Shown here piece by piece: positions 18,936-28,010 of a stretch of DNA of 64,000 bases (position 1 is its first letter; the number at the start of each line of letters is the position of its first letter). Source of the DNA: Sphingomonas flavescens (GTDB taxonomy: Bacteria > Pseudomonadota > Alphaproteobacteria > Sphingomonadales > Sphingomonadaceae); contig NZ_CP133016.1 in NCBI RefSeq assembly GCF_030866745.1, positions 434,001 through 498,000 on the forward strand, read 5' to 3'. Below the pieces are notes generated by a model that saw nothing but the letters and a program-made list of their open reading frames with translations, made no database searches and had not been told where the DNA came from. A program made the position numbers and the translations under genes.

Positions 18936-20089
18936 AGCGCAGAATCTCAATCCTCGGCGCAACGGGTTCGATCGGCGAGTCGACTCTGGACTTGGTTGAG
19001 CGCGAACCCGATCGCTTCGCCGTTGAAGCTGTCACCGCGGGCAGCAACGCTGCGTCCTTGGCCGACATTGCCCGGCGCACGGGGGCCCGCCTCGCAGTAA
19101 TCGCGGACGAAACCAAGCTTGACGAACTTAAGTCGCTGCTTGCCGGGACAGATTGCCGCGCGGCCGCCGGTGAGCAGGCATTGGTCGAAGCGGCCTCGTG
19201 TGCGGATTTCGTCATGGCTGCCATCGTCGGATGTGCCGGCCTTCGGCCGACAATGGCCGCGGTGGAAGCCGGTGCAACCGTGGCCCTCGCGAATAAGGAG
19301 GCGCTGGTCACTGCGGGCGCATTGATGACGAGTGCCGCTATAGCGAGCGGCACCACGCTTCTGCCAGTCGACAGCGAACATAATGCAATCTTTCAATGTC
19401 TTGCGGGTAACCGCGAGGAGGACGTGTCAAGAATAATTCTGACGGCCAGTGGCGGGCCGTTCCGCACTGCGTCAGCGGAGACGATCGACAATGCGACGCC
19501 GGCTGAGGCTATCGCTCATCCCAATTGGTCGATGGGCGCCAAGATTTCCGTCGATTCCGCGACACTAATGAACAAGGGTCTCGAGCTCATCGAGGCCTCA
19601 TACCTTTTTGGCCTGCCGTCTGATCGGCTGGATATCGTGGTGCATCCGCAATCCGTCATCCACTCGATGGTGGAATACATCGATGGCTCGGTTCTCGCGC
19701 AACTGGGCAGCGCCGATATGCGCATTCCCATCGCTTCCGCGCTTGCCTGGCCGCAGCGCATGGTGACGCCAGCTGCGAAACTGGACCTTGCATCGATCGG
19801 CAGGCTCGAATTTGAAGAGCCCGATCTCGAACGGTTTCCGGCTCTGGCACTGGCTCGCCAGGCGCTGGAAGCGGGCGGTGCGGCGGCGATCGTGCTCAAC
19901 GCCGCGAATGAGATTGCCGTCGAACAATTCCTGGCCGGCAACATCCGTTTCGTCGATATTGCTGGCTGCGTACGCCAGGCGCTCGACGAGGCGGAATTCG
20001 ACACGCCGCGCTCAATCGGCGATGTGTTGGAGGTCGACAGGGTGACCCGAGCGCGGACCCGCGCCATGATGAAGGCGAGCTGCGCTTAA
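18932..20089 (+). CDS. dxr: 1-deoxy-D-xylulose 5-phosphate reductoisomerase
   Basis: The second enzyme of the MEP isoprenoid pathway, making MEP with NADPH and feeding uppS. The 385 residues begin with RRISILGATGSIGESTLDL (NADPH motif) and contain LANKEALVTAG, VDSEHNAIFQCL and MNKGLELIEASYLF, which carry metal and substrate ligands. The start is GTG at 18932 in a GTGA overlap with cdsA, which gives the usual short N-terminus; another GTG at 18920 is possible. IspDF, two steps later in the pathway, is encoded at 52115. Confidence 0.96.
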   Translation: MKRRISILGATGSIGESTLDLVEREPDRFAVEAVTAGSNAASLADIARRTGARLAVIADETKLDELKSLLAGTDCRAAAGEQALVEAASCADFVMAAIVGCAGLRPTMAAVEAGATVALANKEALVTAGALMTSAAIASGTTLLPVDSEHNAIFQCLAGNREEDVSRIILTASGGPFRTASAETIDNATPAEAIAHPNWSMGAKISVDSATLMNKGLELIEASYLFGLPSDRLDIVVHPQSVIHSMVEYIDGSVLAQLGSADMRIPIASALAWPQRMVTPAAKLDLASIGRLEFEEPDLERFPALALARQALEAGGAAAIVLNAANEIAVEQFLAGNIRFVDIAGCVRQALDEAEFDTPRSIGDVLEVDRVTRARTRAMMKASCA

Positions 20090-20090
20090 G

Positions 20091-21218
20091 ATGTTTTCCT
20101 CCCCACCGCTCTGGCTGATACTCGTCGCATTCGTGGCGATGCTGGGCCCACTCGTGTTTTTCCATGAGCTTGGGCACTATTCGGTTGCGCGTCTATTCCG
20201 CATTCCCGCGGAGACGTTCTCAATCGGCTTTGGCCGCGAGGTGATCGGCTGGACCGATCGGCAGGGAACCCGCTGGAAGGTCGGATGGCTGCCTTTGGGC
20301 GGCTACGTAAAGTTCGTGGGCGATATGAGTCCCGCAAGCAATCCAGCGGATCTCGAGTCCATTCCCGAGGAGCTGCGTGGCCACGTGTTCCAGGCCAGGC
20401 CGGTCTGGCAAAGGTTTCTGGTCGTGCTGGCCGGCCCCGCGGCAAACTTCCTGCTCGCGATCTTGATCTTCGCCGCCTTCTTCATGCTGCTTGGTGCGCC
20501 GCAGACGAACGTCGTCGGCGCGGTGGAGCCAGGTACGCCGGCGGCGCGTGCCGGTCTCCAGCCCGGAGACAAGATCTTGTCGGTAGGCGGGCGTGAAACC
20601 CCGACTTTCAATGATCTGCGGACCGTCGTTTCCCTTCGCGCCGGCGAGCAGGTCGATGTCACATACGAGCGGGACGCGGAAGCCCGGCACGTCGACGTCC
20701 AACTAAAGGCGGACACCTTTACTGACCAGTTCGGGAAACCACAGAAGAAGGGCCTGCTGGGCATCGCCCCGACGTCGACCGTGTTGGCGCCGCTATCCCC
20801 ACTCGCTGCGCTGGGCGCTGCGGTCGATTACACCTGGCGGCTGGTCGTCTCAACGGTCGATGGCCTTGGCCGCATCATGAGCGGACAAATTTCTCCGAAA
20901 GCGATCGGCGGTCCGATTTCGATCGCCAAGGTCGCGGGAGAGGGCGCGTCATTGGGCCCGCTGGCCTTCGTGTCGCTGCTCGCATTCCTCTCAATTAATC
21001 TCGGATTCATCAACCTGTTGCCAGTCCCGATGCTCGATGGAGGGCACCTCTTGTTCTACGGCGTCGAGGCCGTCCGCCGGCGTCCGCTCAGTGCGGAAGC
21101 CCTGGAATGGTCGTTCCGTGGTGGACTCGCGGTTCTCTTCGCGCTGATGGTGTTTACAACGCTCAATGATTTGAGCTCGCTGGGCCTGTGGGATCGGTTA
21201 CAGCGCTTGATTGGCTAG
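20091..21218 (+). CDS. rseP: RIP-type site-2 zinc metalloprotease
   Basis: An inner-membrane intramembrane protease that cleaves anti-sigma factors and signal-peptide remnants. The 375 residues have the zinc motif HExxH in FFHELGHYSVARLF within the first helix. One PDZ domain lies at about residues 125-195 (VEPGTPAARAGLQPGDKILS), and the conserved NLLPVPMLDGGHL motif lies in a later helix. E. coli RseP has two PDZ domains; only one is clear here. The gene begins one base after the dxr stop and precedes bamA. Confidence 0.94.
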   Translation: MFSSPPLWLILVAFVAMLGPLVFFHELGHYSVARLFRIPAETFSIGFGREVIGWTDRQGTRWKVGWLPLGGYVKFVGDMSPASNPADLESIPEELRGHVFQARPVWQRFLVVLAGPAANFLLAILIFAAFFMLLGAPQTNVVGAVEPGTPAARAGLQPGDKILSVGGRETPTFNDLRTVVSLRAGEQVDVTYERDAEARHVDVQLKADTFTDQFGKPQKKGLLGIAPTSTVLAPLSPLAALGAAVDYTWRLVVSTVDGLGRIMSGQISPKAIGGPISIAKVAGEGASLGPLAFVSLLAFLSINLGFINLLPVPMLDGGHLLFYGVEAVRRRPLSAEALEWSFRGGLAVLFALMVFTTLNDLSSLGLWDRLQRLIG

Positions 21219-21300
21219 AAGGGTTGGGGCAGGGGCACTAACCGGGGCTTGGCGGCGGAGCGCGCCGCGTCTGCACCAACTACTCACAAGGCGGGGACGC

Positions 21301-23946
21301 GTGATTTCAAGATCGAAGAGTTTTAACCGGCGCGCCGGTTCTTTGCTTCTAGTCGGGACGGTCCTTGGCGGCTCTGCGGTGCCCCTGTGGGCTCAGGCTG
21401 CTGCGCCGGCCCAGATCGCGCCTCCGCCGCCGGCGATGACCGTCGCCGCGCCGGCACCGGCAGAGCGTCAAATCCGCTCAATTCTCGTCAAGGGCAGCCA
21501 GCGTCTCGAGCCCGAAACGATTCGGGCCTACGCCAATCTGTCCCCCGGCCAGACCTACACCGCACAGACGCTCGACCAAGCCCTAAAGGACCTCTACGCA
21601 ACCCAACTCTTCGCCGACGTTCAGATCACGGGCGCGGACACGGGTGACCTCGTCATCGCCGTCCGTGAGAACCCGGTTATCAATCGTATCATCCTTGAGG
21701 GCAACAAGCGCCTAAAGGACGACAAGATCACGCCAGAGATCAAACTGGCGCCGCGGCAGATCTTCACACGCAGCGCCGCTCGCGCCGACGTCGATCGCAT
21801 CCTTGAGCTCTATCGGCGGCAAGGCCGCTTCGCTGCGCGCGTCGAGCCGAAGATCGTCCAGCTCGATCAGAACCGCGTCGACGTCGTTTTCGAGATCTAC
21901 GAAGGCGATCTCGCCAAGGTTCGCGCGATCAACATCCTCGGCAACACGCATTATCCAGACGGCCGCCTGCGCAAGGAAATGTACACGCGGCAGACCGGTG
22001 GTTTGCTTGGGTTCATGAAGTCCAATGACACCTACGACCCGGACCGCCTCGCAGCCGACCAGCAGAAGCTGCGCGCCTTCTATTTGACGCAGGGCTATGC
22101 CGACTTCCGCGTCGTTCAGGCGCTCGCCGAGCTGACGCCGGACCGCCGCGACTTCGTGATCACCTACGTCGTCGAGGAAGGTCCCCGCTACAAATTCGGC
22201 ACCGTCGAGGCCGACAGCGCGCTTCGCGACTTCCCGAACAGTGAGGTCCTCGCAAAAGCGAAAATTCAGCCAGGCGCCTGGTTCAACGCCAAGCAGGTTG
22301 AAGACGCGGTCACGAACCTCAACGAGGCAGCGGGCAACCTTGGCTACGCATTCGCCGACATCAGTCCCGCCTATAATCGCGATGCCGAAAAGCGGGTGAT
22401 GAACCTCACGATCAAGGTCGCGCCAACGCCGCGCGTCTACGTTGAGCGGATCGATATCACCGGCAATACCGCGACCCGTGACAAGGTCATTCGTCGCGAA
22501 TTCCGCCTGAACGAGGGCGACGCGTTTAGCGCGCTTCGCGTGAAGCGCAGCCAGGACCGGATTCAGAGCTTGGGCTTCTTCCAGGAGAAGCTGGAGATCA
22601 AGCAGACCGAAGGGTCGGCGCCCGATCGCGTGGTTCTCGGCGTCAACGTTGAAGAAAAGCCGACCGGTCAGTTGTCCCTTTCCGGCGGCTATTCGAGCCT
22701 GGAGCGCTTCGTAGTCCAGCTCGCAGTTTCGCAAAATAATTTCATGGGCAAGGGCCAATCCCTGGATGCCTCGCTGAACTGGTCGCAATATTCGAAGTCG
22801 GTCGAGCTCGGTTTCACCGATCCCTACTTCCTGGATAAGTCGATCATCGTCGGCGCGAACCTGTTCCGTCGCGATTACCGCAGCTTCAACTTCATCGGCA
22901 ACAACCGGAATACGACCTATTCGCAAACTAGCACCGGCGGTGCGCTGCGGTTCGGCTTCCCGATCACCGAATATTGGAGTTTCGGCGGCCGTTACAGCTT
23001 GAGCAACGACAAGCTCTCGCTCGACAAGAATACGTTCTATACAAACGGCACCTGCAACCCCGACCTCGCGGGTCGCTACCTGTGTGACGAAATCGGCACG
23101 CGTCTGACGTCGTTGATCGGCGTGTCTACGATCTACGACGATACGGACGGGCTTCATCCGACCCGCGGACAGCGGCTGAGCCTGTCGCAGGATTTTGCCG
23201 GCCTTGGTGGCGACGTGCGCTATCTGCGCTCGCGCGTCGACGCGACCAAGTATCGCAGCATTGGCGGAGGATGGGTCGTCTCGCTCCACGGCGAGGGTGG
23301 CTTCATTGCGCCGTTGCAAAAATCGCCGGGACCCGGTCGTGACGCGATCCGGCTGACCGATCGGTTCTTTGATCCGGGTCTTCGCGGCTTCGATATCCGC
23401 GGCATCGGCCCCCGCATTCAGCGCCGGAACTATACCTGTACCGATTCTACCACAAATGCGGACCAAACGGTCACCTGCAATGCGGTGGGCTTCACCGACG
23501 CTAAGGCTATTACGACGGACGCCATTGGTGGCCGTGCCTATTACATGGGCCGTTTGGAACTGGAGTTTCCGGTGAGTTCCGGCCTCAAAAGCCTCGGTCT
23601 CCGTCCCTCGGCCTTCGTCGACGTCGGATCGCTGTGGAAGGTCACGCAGCCCAACCTCAGCGATTACACCACGATTTGTTCGCGGGCGGCGACGGAGACG
23701 GTTCCCGCGGATGAAATCCGGCTTGCGCCCGGGCAGGGCATTAACTGCCCGACCGGTTACGCGCGCATCGATGGATACAAGGAGTTCTTCCTCGGCAATT
23801 CGCCGAAGCCACGGTTGACGATCGGTGTCGGCGTCAACTGGGTTTCGCCGTTCGGTCCGCTGCGGATCGACATTGCCAAGGCGCTCCTCAAGCAACCAGG
23901 GGACGACACCAAATTGTTCAGCTTCAACGTAGGAACTCAATTCTGA
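21301..23946 (+). CDS. bamA: outer membrane protein assembly factor BamA
   Basis: It folds and inserts beta-barrel proteins into the outer membrane. The start is assigned to GTG at 21301: GGCGGGGA precedes it and the resulting 881 residues begin with a signal peptide (hydrophobic core SLLLVGTVLGG, cleavage near WAQA). Reading from the 5' end of the open frame would bury that signal. Then come a Pro/Ala linker, five POTRA domains to about residue 440, and a 16-strand barrel with the conserved LRGFDIRGIGPR loop motif. The C-terminal residue is Phe (FSFNVGTQF), the Bam recognition signature. It overlaps skp by one base. Confidence 0.96.
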   Translation: MISRSKSFNRRAGSLLLVGTVLGGSAVPLWAQAAAPAQIAPPPPAMTVAAPAPAERQIRSILVKGSQRLEPETIRAYANLSPGQTYTAQTLDQALKDLYATQLFADVQITGADTGDLVIAVRENPVINRIILEGNKRLKDDKITPEIKLAPRQIFTRSAARADVDRILELYRRQGRFAARVEPKIVQLDQNRVDVVFEIYEGDLAKVRAINILGNTHYPDGRLRKEMYTRQTGGLLGFMKSNDTYDPDRLAADQQKLRAFYLTQGYADFRVVQALAELTPDRRDFVITYVVEEGPRYKFGTVEADSALRDFPNSEVLAKAKIQPGAWFNAKQVEDAVTNLNEAAGNLGYAFADISPAYNRDAEKRVMNLTIKVAPTPRVYVERIDITGNTATRDKVIRREFRLNEGDAFSALRVKRSQDRIQSLGFFQEKLEIKQTEGSAPDRVVLGVNVEEKPTGQLSLSGGYSSLERFVVQLAVSQNNFMGKGQSLDASLNWSQYSKSVELGFTDPYFLDKSIIVGANLFRRDYRSFNFIGNNRNTTYSQTSTGGALRFGFPITEYWSFGGRYSLSNDKLSLDKNTFYTNGTCNPDLAGRYLCDEIGTRLTSLIGVSTIYDDTDGLHPTRGQRLSLSQDFAGLGGDVRYLRSRVDATKYRSIGGGWVVSLHGEGGFIAPLQKSPGPGRDAIRLTDRFFDPGLRGFDIRGIGPRIQRRNYTCTDSTTNADQTVTCNAVGFTDAKAITTDAIGGRAYYMGRLELEFPVSSGLKSLGLRPSAFVDVGSLWKVTQPNLSDYTTICSRAATETVPADEIRLAPGQGINCPTGYARIDGYKEFFLGNSPKPRLTIGVGVNWVSPFGPLRIDIAKALLKQPGDDTKLFSFNVGTQF

Positions 23947-24542
23947 TGACGAAAACTCTGCTCATTGCCGCGTCGCTGACTGCGGTCGCCATTCCTTCCG
24001 TCGCGCAGGCGCAGGCGCTTCCCGCGGCCGTCGTTGCCGTTGTCGACATCGAAAAGGTGACCAGCACGTGCAACGCGTGCCGTACCGCTATTACCGCCCT
24101 GCAAGGCCAGGTGACCGCGCTGCAGAACCGCGAGCGTACCCTGGGCACGCCCCTCGAAACTGAAGGAAAGTCCATTCAGACTGCGATCGACGCGCTGAAT
24201 GGCAAGGAGCCCGACGCGGCGCTGAAGACTCGCGTACAGTCCTTTGGAACGAAGCGTCAGCAGGCGATGGCCGAATTGGAGCGTGGCAAGCAGCAGATCG
24301 GCCTGAATCAGCAGTATGTGAACAAGCAGATCGGCGACAAGCTTGGTCCGATCTACTCGCAGGTGATGCAAAAGCGCGGCGCCAACCTGATGGTCGAAAT
24401 CGGCACCACGCTCGCCAGCGGTGCGGCGCTTGACGTCACCAATGACGTCCTGACCGCGCTGAACGCGGCGCTGCCGTCGATCTCGACTACCGCTCCGGCT
24501 CAGCCGGCGCAGCAGCAGCGCACGCAGCCGCAGGGCCGCTAA
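23946..24542 (+). CDS. skp: OmpH/Skp-family periplasmic chaperone
   Basis: A 198-residue exported protein. The signal peptide [24 protein letters not shown] is followed by a [10 protein letters not shown] strand typical of OmpH/Skp and a long charged coiled-coil (about residues 50-150). The C-terminus is Gln/Pro/Ala-rich. The position between bamA and fabZ is the conserved skp slot, where it would hand unfolded outer-membrane proteins to BamA. A Cys pair (CNACR) near the mature N-terminus is unusual for Skp. Confidence 0.88.
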   Translation: MTKTLLIAASLTAVAIPSVAQAQALPAAVVAVVDIEKVTSTCNACRTAITALQGQVTALQNRERTLGTPLETEGKSIQTAIDALNGKEPDAALKTRVQSFGTKRQQAMAELERGKQQIGLNQQYVNKQIGDKLGPIYSQVMQKRGANLMVEIGTTLASGAALDVTNDVLTALNAALPSISTTAPAQPAQQQRTQPQGR

Positions 24543-24544
24543 GC

Positions 24545-25030
24545 TTGAACGATAAACCGGCCGGCGCCGCCACATCCGCATCGGGCGGTCCGCTCGACAT
24601 CAAGCGGGTGATGGCGGCGCTGCCGCACCGCTATCCGATGCTGCTCGTCGACCGGGTCGAAAGCCTCGACCCGGACACGGGCATCGTCGCGATCAAGGCG
24701 GTGAGCATGAACGAAGAATTCTTCCAGGGGCATTTCCCGGGAAGGCCGATCATGCCCGGCGTCCTGCAGGTCGAGGCGCTGGCCCAGGCTGCCGGCGTGC
24801 TGGCCGTAGAAAGCCTTGGTCTCGCCGGTTCCGGCAAGCTCGTCTACTTCATGTCGATCGACAACGTGAAGTTTCGCAAGCCTGTCGAACCCGGCGTGCT
24901 ACTCCGCCTAGAGGTGCAATTCCTCCAGAAGCGCTCGCGGGTGTGCAAGTTCTCCGGCAAGGCCATGCTCGACGGCGAAGTTGCAACCGAATGCGAATTC
25001 ACGGCGATGATCGCCGACCCTCCGGCCTGA
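24545..25030 (+). CDS. fabZ: 3-hydroxyacyl-[acyl-carrier-protein] dehydratase FabZ
   Basis: It dehydrates 3-hydroxyacyl-ACP in type II fatty acid synthesis. The 161 residues have the hot-dog-fold block [16 protein letters not shown] and the catalytic His in [20 protein letters not shown] with the downstream Glu. The start is TTG at 24545, two bases after the skp stop. A later ATG would remove conserved N-terminal sequence. In most Gram-negatives lpxD sits between skp and fabZ and lpxA follows; neither is present here. Confidence 0.95.
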   Translation: MNDKPAGAATSASGGPLDIKRVMAALPHRYPMLLVDRVESLDPDTGIVAIKAVSMNEEFFQGHFPGRPIMPGVLQVEALAQAAGVLAVESLGLAGSGKLVYFMSIDNVKFRKPVEPGVLLRLEVQFLQKRSRVCKFSGKAMLDGEVATECEFTAMIADPPA

Positions 25031-25033
25031 TAT

Positions 25034-26857
25034 TCAACGGCTGAGGCGGACCCCGCCGAACAGCCCGCGCGGATTGGTCCGGTAACTGTACACGTCCTGA
25101 TAGTGCTGGTTGAGAAGGTTCGAGCCGCGGGCGAACAGCTCGACGCCGGGCCTTATCGCGTAAGCCACGCGTGCATCCGCCAGCCAGTATGATCCAAGCG
25201 TCACCCGGTCGAACGGGAAGACGTCGCGATTATCCAGATGCTTGCCCACGTAAGCGAGCGAGGCGCCGTAAGTGAATGCCCCCGATTTGCCATCGACCGC
25301 CACTGCGCCGCTGTGCTTCGGGCGGCGAACCTCGGTCTGCTGTCCGCCAGACAAAGCATCCAGCTGCGTGGACTTTAAATAGGCATAGTTCGCCGACAGG
25401 CGGATGGCGGCAGTCGGCATCCAATCGAGCGTTGCCTCCACGCCGGAGCGCTTGCTCTTCCCCGTTGCATTTATGACGCTGGTGAAGGTGGCGTTGTTGA
25501 CGATCTCGTCGCGCAAACGCTGCTGATAGCCGGTCAGGGAGGCGCCGACAGTGCCGCGCCGATAACGAAGCGACAGCTCGAACCCTCGTGAACTTTCCGG
25601 CTTCAAATTGGGGTTGCCGACGAAGCTTCCAGGGAAGAAGCCGTACAGGTCGAAAAAGGTCGGTTGCGCTATGCCTTCCCCATAGGAGCCGGCGAGGGCG
25701 AAGCCGTGACCCAGCTGGCCAAGCAGGGACGCGCGAAGGGTCGTCGCGTCTTTGAAGCGGTCGAAGCTGTCGTGCCGGACCGCGACGTCGGCGGCTACGC
25801 TGTCGGTCTCCGCGCGCCATTCGCCGGCGACGGAAGTGTGGCGGCGGGTGCGGTCCTGGTTCGTGAAACCGCCGAAAGCCGTGTCGCGGGCATGGAACTC
25901 TTCGCGCTCGGTGTCCGCGGCGACGATCAGACGGTGGGTGACAGCGCCGGTCGTCAGCTTCCGCTCCAACTGGGCCGATAGGTTGCGACGCTCGCCGCGA
26001 GTCCGGTTCTGCTCGAGTTCCGCGAGGTAATTTTTGTTTGAAGACCCAAGCAATGTGCCGGCGACCTTCGCCCGCCAGTCCGACGCGTCATCGCCGTAGA
26101 TTGCCCACACGCGTCCCGCCGTCAGCCGGTTGCGACTATTGTCCAGCGTGTCGGTATGAGCCCCGGTGAACAGGTCGAAGCCGTCGAACTGCGAGCGGCC
26201 GGTAAGGGCCAGTAGCGACGCGCCGACGTGGAGCAAGTTGGTCGGTCGCCAAGTCCCGCGCAACCGACCCGACAGGTTTCGATACCCGTCCTTGTCGCCC
26301 GGGCCCTCGACACTGTTGATGCCACGGGCTCTTTGGAAGCCGATGGCGCCGCTCAGGCTCGTACGCTCGCCGGCGTAGCTCGCCGAGCCGCTGCCGCGAA
26401 CGGATCCAAACGAACCGGCCTCTGCGCTCGCGGAATAGCCATCAACGTCGTCGACCCCGTTGACGGCAATCACGCCGCCGATCGCTTCCGATCCCCACAG
26501 TGCCGATTGCGGCCCGCGGACGATCTCAAGCCGCGACGCCAAGTCGGCATTCAGGATCTCGTACCGAGGCGTGTCGCCTGACGCGGGGTCGTCGATTTTG
26601 ATGCCGTCCACGAACAGCAAGGTATGGTTGGCTTCGGCGCCGCGGATGCGGATTTCGGTCAGGGAACCGGCGGGACCGGAGGTGACGACCGCAGCCGAAG
26701 GCGTCAGGCGGATGAGATTGCTGAGCAATGGTTCGGACAGGCTGTCGATGAGTTGCCTGTCGATGACGGAAACGCTGGCTGCGGTTTGATCTTGCGCTTG
26801 CGGCGCGTGGGACGCGGTGATGACGATCTGGTCGGCAGGGACGGGGGGTACGGGCAT
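25034..26857 (-). CDS. btuB: TonB-dependent cobalamin receptor BtuB, without a visible signal peptide
   Basis: An outer-membrane vitamin B12 uptake receptor. The 607 residues have a TonB box-like start (DQIVITAS), a plug domain (SVIDRQLIDSL, IRIRGAEANHTLLFVDGIKI, EIVRGPQSALWGSEAIGGVI) and a 22-strand barrel ending FGGVRLSR. Control by the upstream cobalamin riboswitch supports the BtuB assignment. The oddity is the N-terminus: the ATG at 26857 has AGGAGG before it and an in-frame TGA directly upstream. The protein therefore begins MPVPPVPADQIV with no signal sequence. Either the export signal has been lost or the sequence has an error here. Confidence 0.88.
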   Translation of the reverse strand: MPVPPVPADQIVITASHAPQAQDQTAASVSVIDRQLIDSLSEPLLSNLIRLTPSAAVVTSGPAGSLTEIRIRGAEANHTLLFVDGIKIDDPASGDTPRYEILNADLASRLEIVRGPQSALWGSEAIGGVIAVNGVDDVDGYSASAEAGSFGSVRGSGSASYAGERTSLSGAIGFQRARGINSVEGPGDKDGYRNLSGRLRGTWRPTNLLHVGASLLALTGRSQFDGFDLFTGAHTDTLDNSRNRLTAGRVWAIYGDDASDWRAKVAGTLLGSSNKNYLAELEQNRTRGERRNLSAQLERKLTTGAVTHRLIVAADTEREEFHARDTAFGGFTNQDRTRRHTSVAGEWRAETDSVAADVAVRHDSFDRFKDATTLRASLLGQLGHGFALAGSYGEGIAQPTFFDLYGFFPGSFVGNPNLKPESSRGFELSLRYRRGTVGASLTGYQQRLRDEIVNNATFTSVINATGKSKRSGVEATLDWMPTAAIRLSANYAYLKSTQLDALSGGQQTEVRRPKHSGAVAVDGKSGAFTYGASLAYVGKHLDNRDVFPFDRVTLGSYWLADARVAYAIRPGVELFARGSNLLNQHYQDVYSYRTNPRGLFGGVRLSR

Positions 26858-26892
26858 TCAATCCTCCTTTGACGAAGTCGTCACGGAGGGAT

Positions 26893-26910
26893 CGCTGTGT
26901 TCACACAGCG
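26893..26910 (-). promoter_or_regulatory. hairpin between riboswitch and btuB ribosome-binding site
   Basis: A perfect seven-pair stem (CGCTGTG with CACAGCG) with a short loop lies between the riboswitch core and the btuB Shine-Dalgarno. No T-run follows, so it is probably the expression-platform or regulatory helix rather than a classic terminator. The exact mechanism, translational or transcriptional, cannot be decided by eye. Confidence 0.45.
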
Positions 26911-26924
26911 TTGCCCCACGTCCC

Positions 26925-27090
26925 ATGGCTGGTCCCGGCCAAGGAAACGGACGACGGACCAAGGCAGGTTCCTGACTTCGCCGAAAAGGCTCGGCGTTCA
27001 CAGTTGCGGGCACAGTGCCGGAATTTCGCCGGCTTCCCTTTGAACCGCCCCCGCCAGCAGAAGCTGTGGGCGGCACCCTAGTCGGTGGCG
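26925..27090 (-). promoter_or_regulatory. cobalamin riboswitch upstream of btuB
   Basis: Reading the reverse strand, the conserved cobalamin aptamer elements appear in order. GGGTGCC is at about 27081-27073. GGGAAGCCGG follows. The variant B12 box GGCACTGTGCCCGCAACTGTGA is at 27019-26998. CAGGAACCTGCC is at about 26975-26963. These are the family's strongest sequence markers. The element precedes btuB on the same strand and would repress it when adenosyl- or other cobalamins are plentiful. The ends are approximate. Confidence 0.92.
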
Positions 27091-27151
27091 GCTGCTAGTC
27101 GCTCGCGACTTGGGCTGTCAAATCGCGAAATCTGGCGCTAAACGGCACGTC

Positions 27152-27682
27152 ATGAACGCCAACACCCGCTTGCTTGCGCTGCTTTCGGCAATTCTCGCCG
27201 TGGCCGCACTCCGCCTCGTGCCCCATCCGCCAAACTTCACGCCCATCGGCGCGATGGCGCTCTTTAGTGGTGCGTATCTCGGCCGGCGCGCGCTGGCCTT
27301 CGTGGCGCCGCTCGCAGCCCTGCTGCTGAGCGATCTGGTGCTCGGTTTCTATCACGGTATGGCGACCGTCTACCTGAGCACGGCACTCGTCGCGGTCATC
27401 GGAATGCTCGCCCTGCAGCGCCGTTCCGCGCTACGCATCGGCAGCGCAGCCGTTTTTGGCTCCTTGCTCTTCTTCGTCCTGACCAACCTCGGCATGTGGT
27501 GGTTCAGCGGCTTCTATCCGCACACCCTGACCGGGCTCGAGGCCTGCTACGTCGCGGCGATCCCGTTCTTCCAGAACAGCCTTGCTGGCGACTTGTTCTA
27601 TACTACGTTGCTGTTCGGCGGCTTCGCGTTAGCTGAACGGATGTTGCCGGCCCTCCAAGTGGACCAGCGTCAGCCAGCCTGA
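27152..27682 (+). CDS. DUF6580-family putative transport membrane protein
   Basis: A 176-residue integral membrane protein with about five hydrophobic helices. The N-terminal signature [20 protein letters not shown] and the segment [16 protein letters not shown] match a family annotated DUF6580 putative transport protein. The start at 27152 (MNANTRLL) is chosen so the first helix is N-terminal; no strong Shine-Dalgarno is seen. It is divergent from the B12-regulated btuB. A role in cobalamin, cobalt or precursor uptake, for instance as an S-component-like carrier, is plausible but is inference only. Confidence 0.75.
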   Translation: MNANTRLLALLSAILAVAALRLVPHPPNFTPIGAMALFSGAYLGRRALAFVAPLAALLLSDLVLGFYHGMATVYLSTALVAVIGMLALQRRSALRIGSAAVFGSLLFFVLTNLGMWWFSGFYPHTLTGLEACYVAAIPFFQNSLAGDLFYTTLLFGGFALAERMLPALQVDQRQPA

Positions 27683-27776
27683 CCGTCGGTTGCAACCTGG
27701 CGCCTCCTTCTGTAGAGGCGCCGCTCATCCTTTCGCTGCTGGTCGGAAACCAGCGGCTAACCCAAGGAAAAATCAG

Positions 27777-28007
27777 ATGAAGTCCGATACGCATCCCGAT
27801 TATCACATGATCACCGTCGAAATGACCGACGGGACCAAGTTCCAGACCCGTTCGACCTGGGGCAAGGAAGGTGACACGCTTCACCTCGACATCGATCCCA
27901 CAGCGCACCCGGCCTGGACCGGCGGCAACTCGAAGCTGCTCGATACGGGCGGCCAGGTTGCGCGCTTCAACAAGCGCTTCGGCGGGCTGAGCCTCGGCAA
28001 GAAGTAG
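27777..28007 (+). CDS. rpmE: 50S ribosomal protein L31, cysteine-less form
   Basis: A 76-residue ribosomal protein. It begins [19 protein letters not shown] and ends with the family block [20 protein letters not shown]. The four Cys that bind zinc in the C+ form are all absent, so this is the zinc-independent form usual in alphaproteobacteria. The start ATG at 27777 has AAGGAAAAATCAG upstream; the frame is open further 5' but not conserved. It lies three bases from the following GNAT gene. Confidence 0.93.
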   Translation: MKSDTHPDYHMITVEMTDGTKFQTRSTWGKEGDTLHLDIDPTAHPAWTGGNSKLLDTGGQVARFNKRFGGLSLGKK

Positions 28008-28010
28008 AAG

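Noticed and set aside
21712-23940. A 742-codon open frame antisense to bamA
   Set aside because: Its composition is that of the complement of a GC-rich gene; bamA on the other strand has a signal peptide, POTRA and barrel motifs. High GC removes stop codons from the antisense frame.
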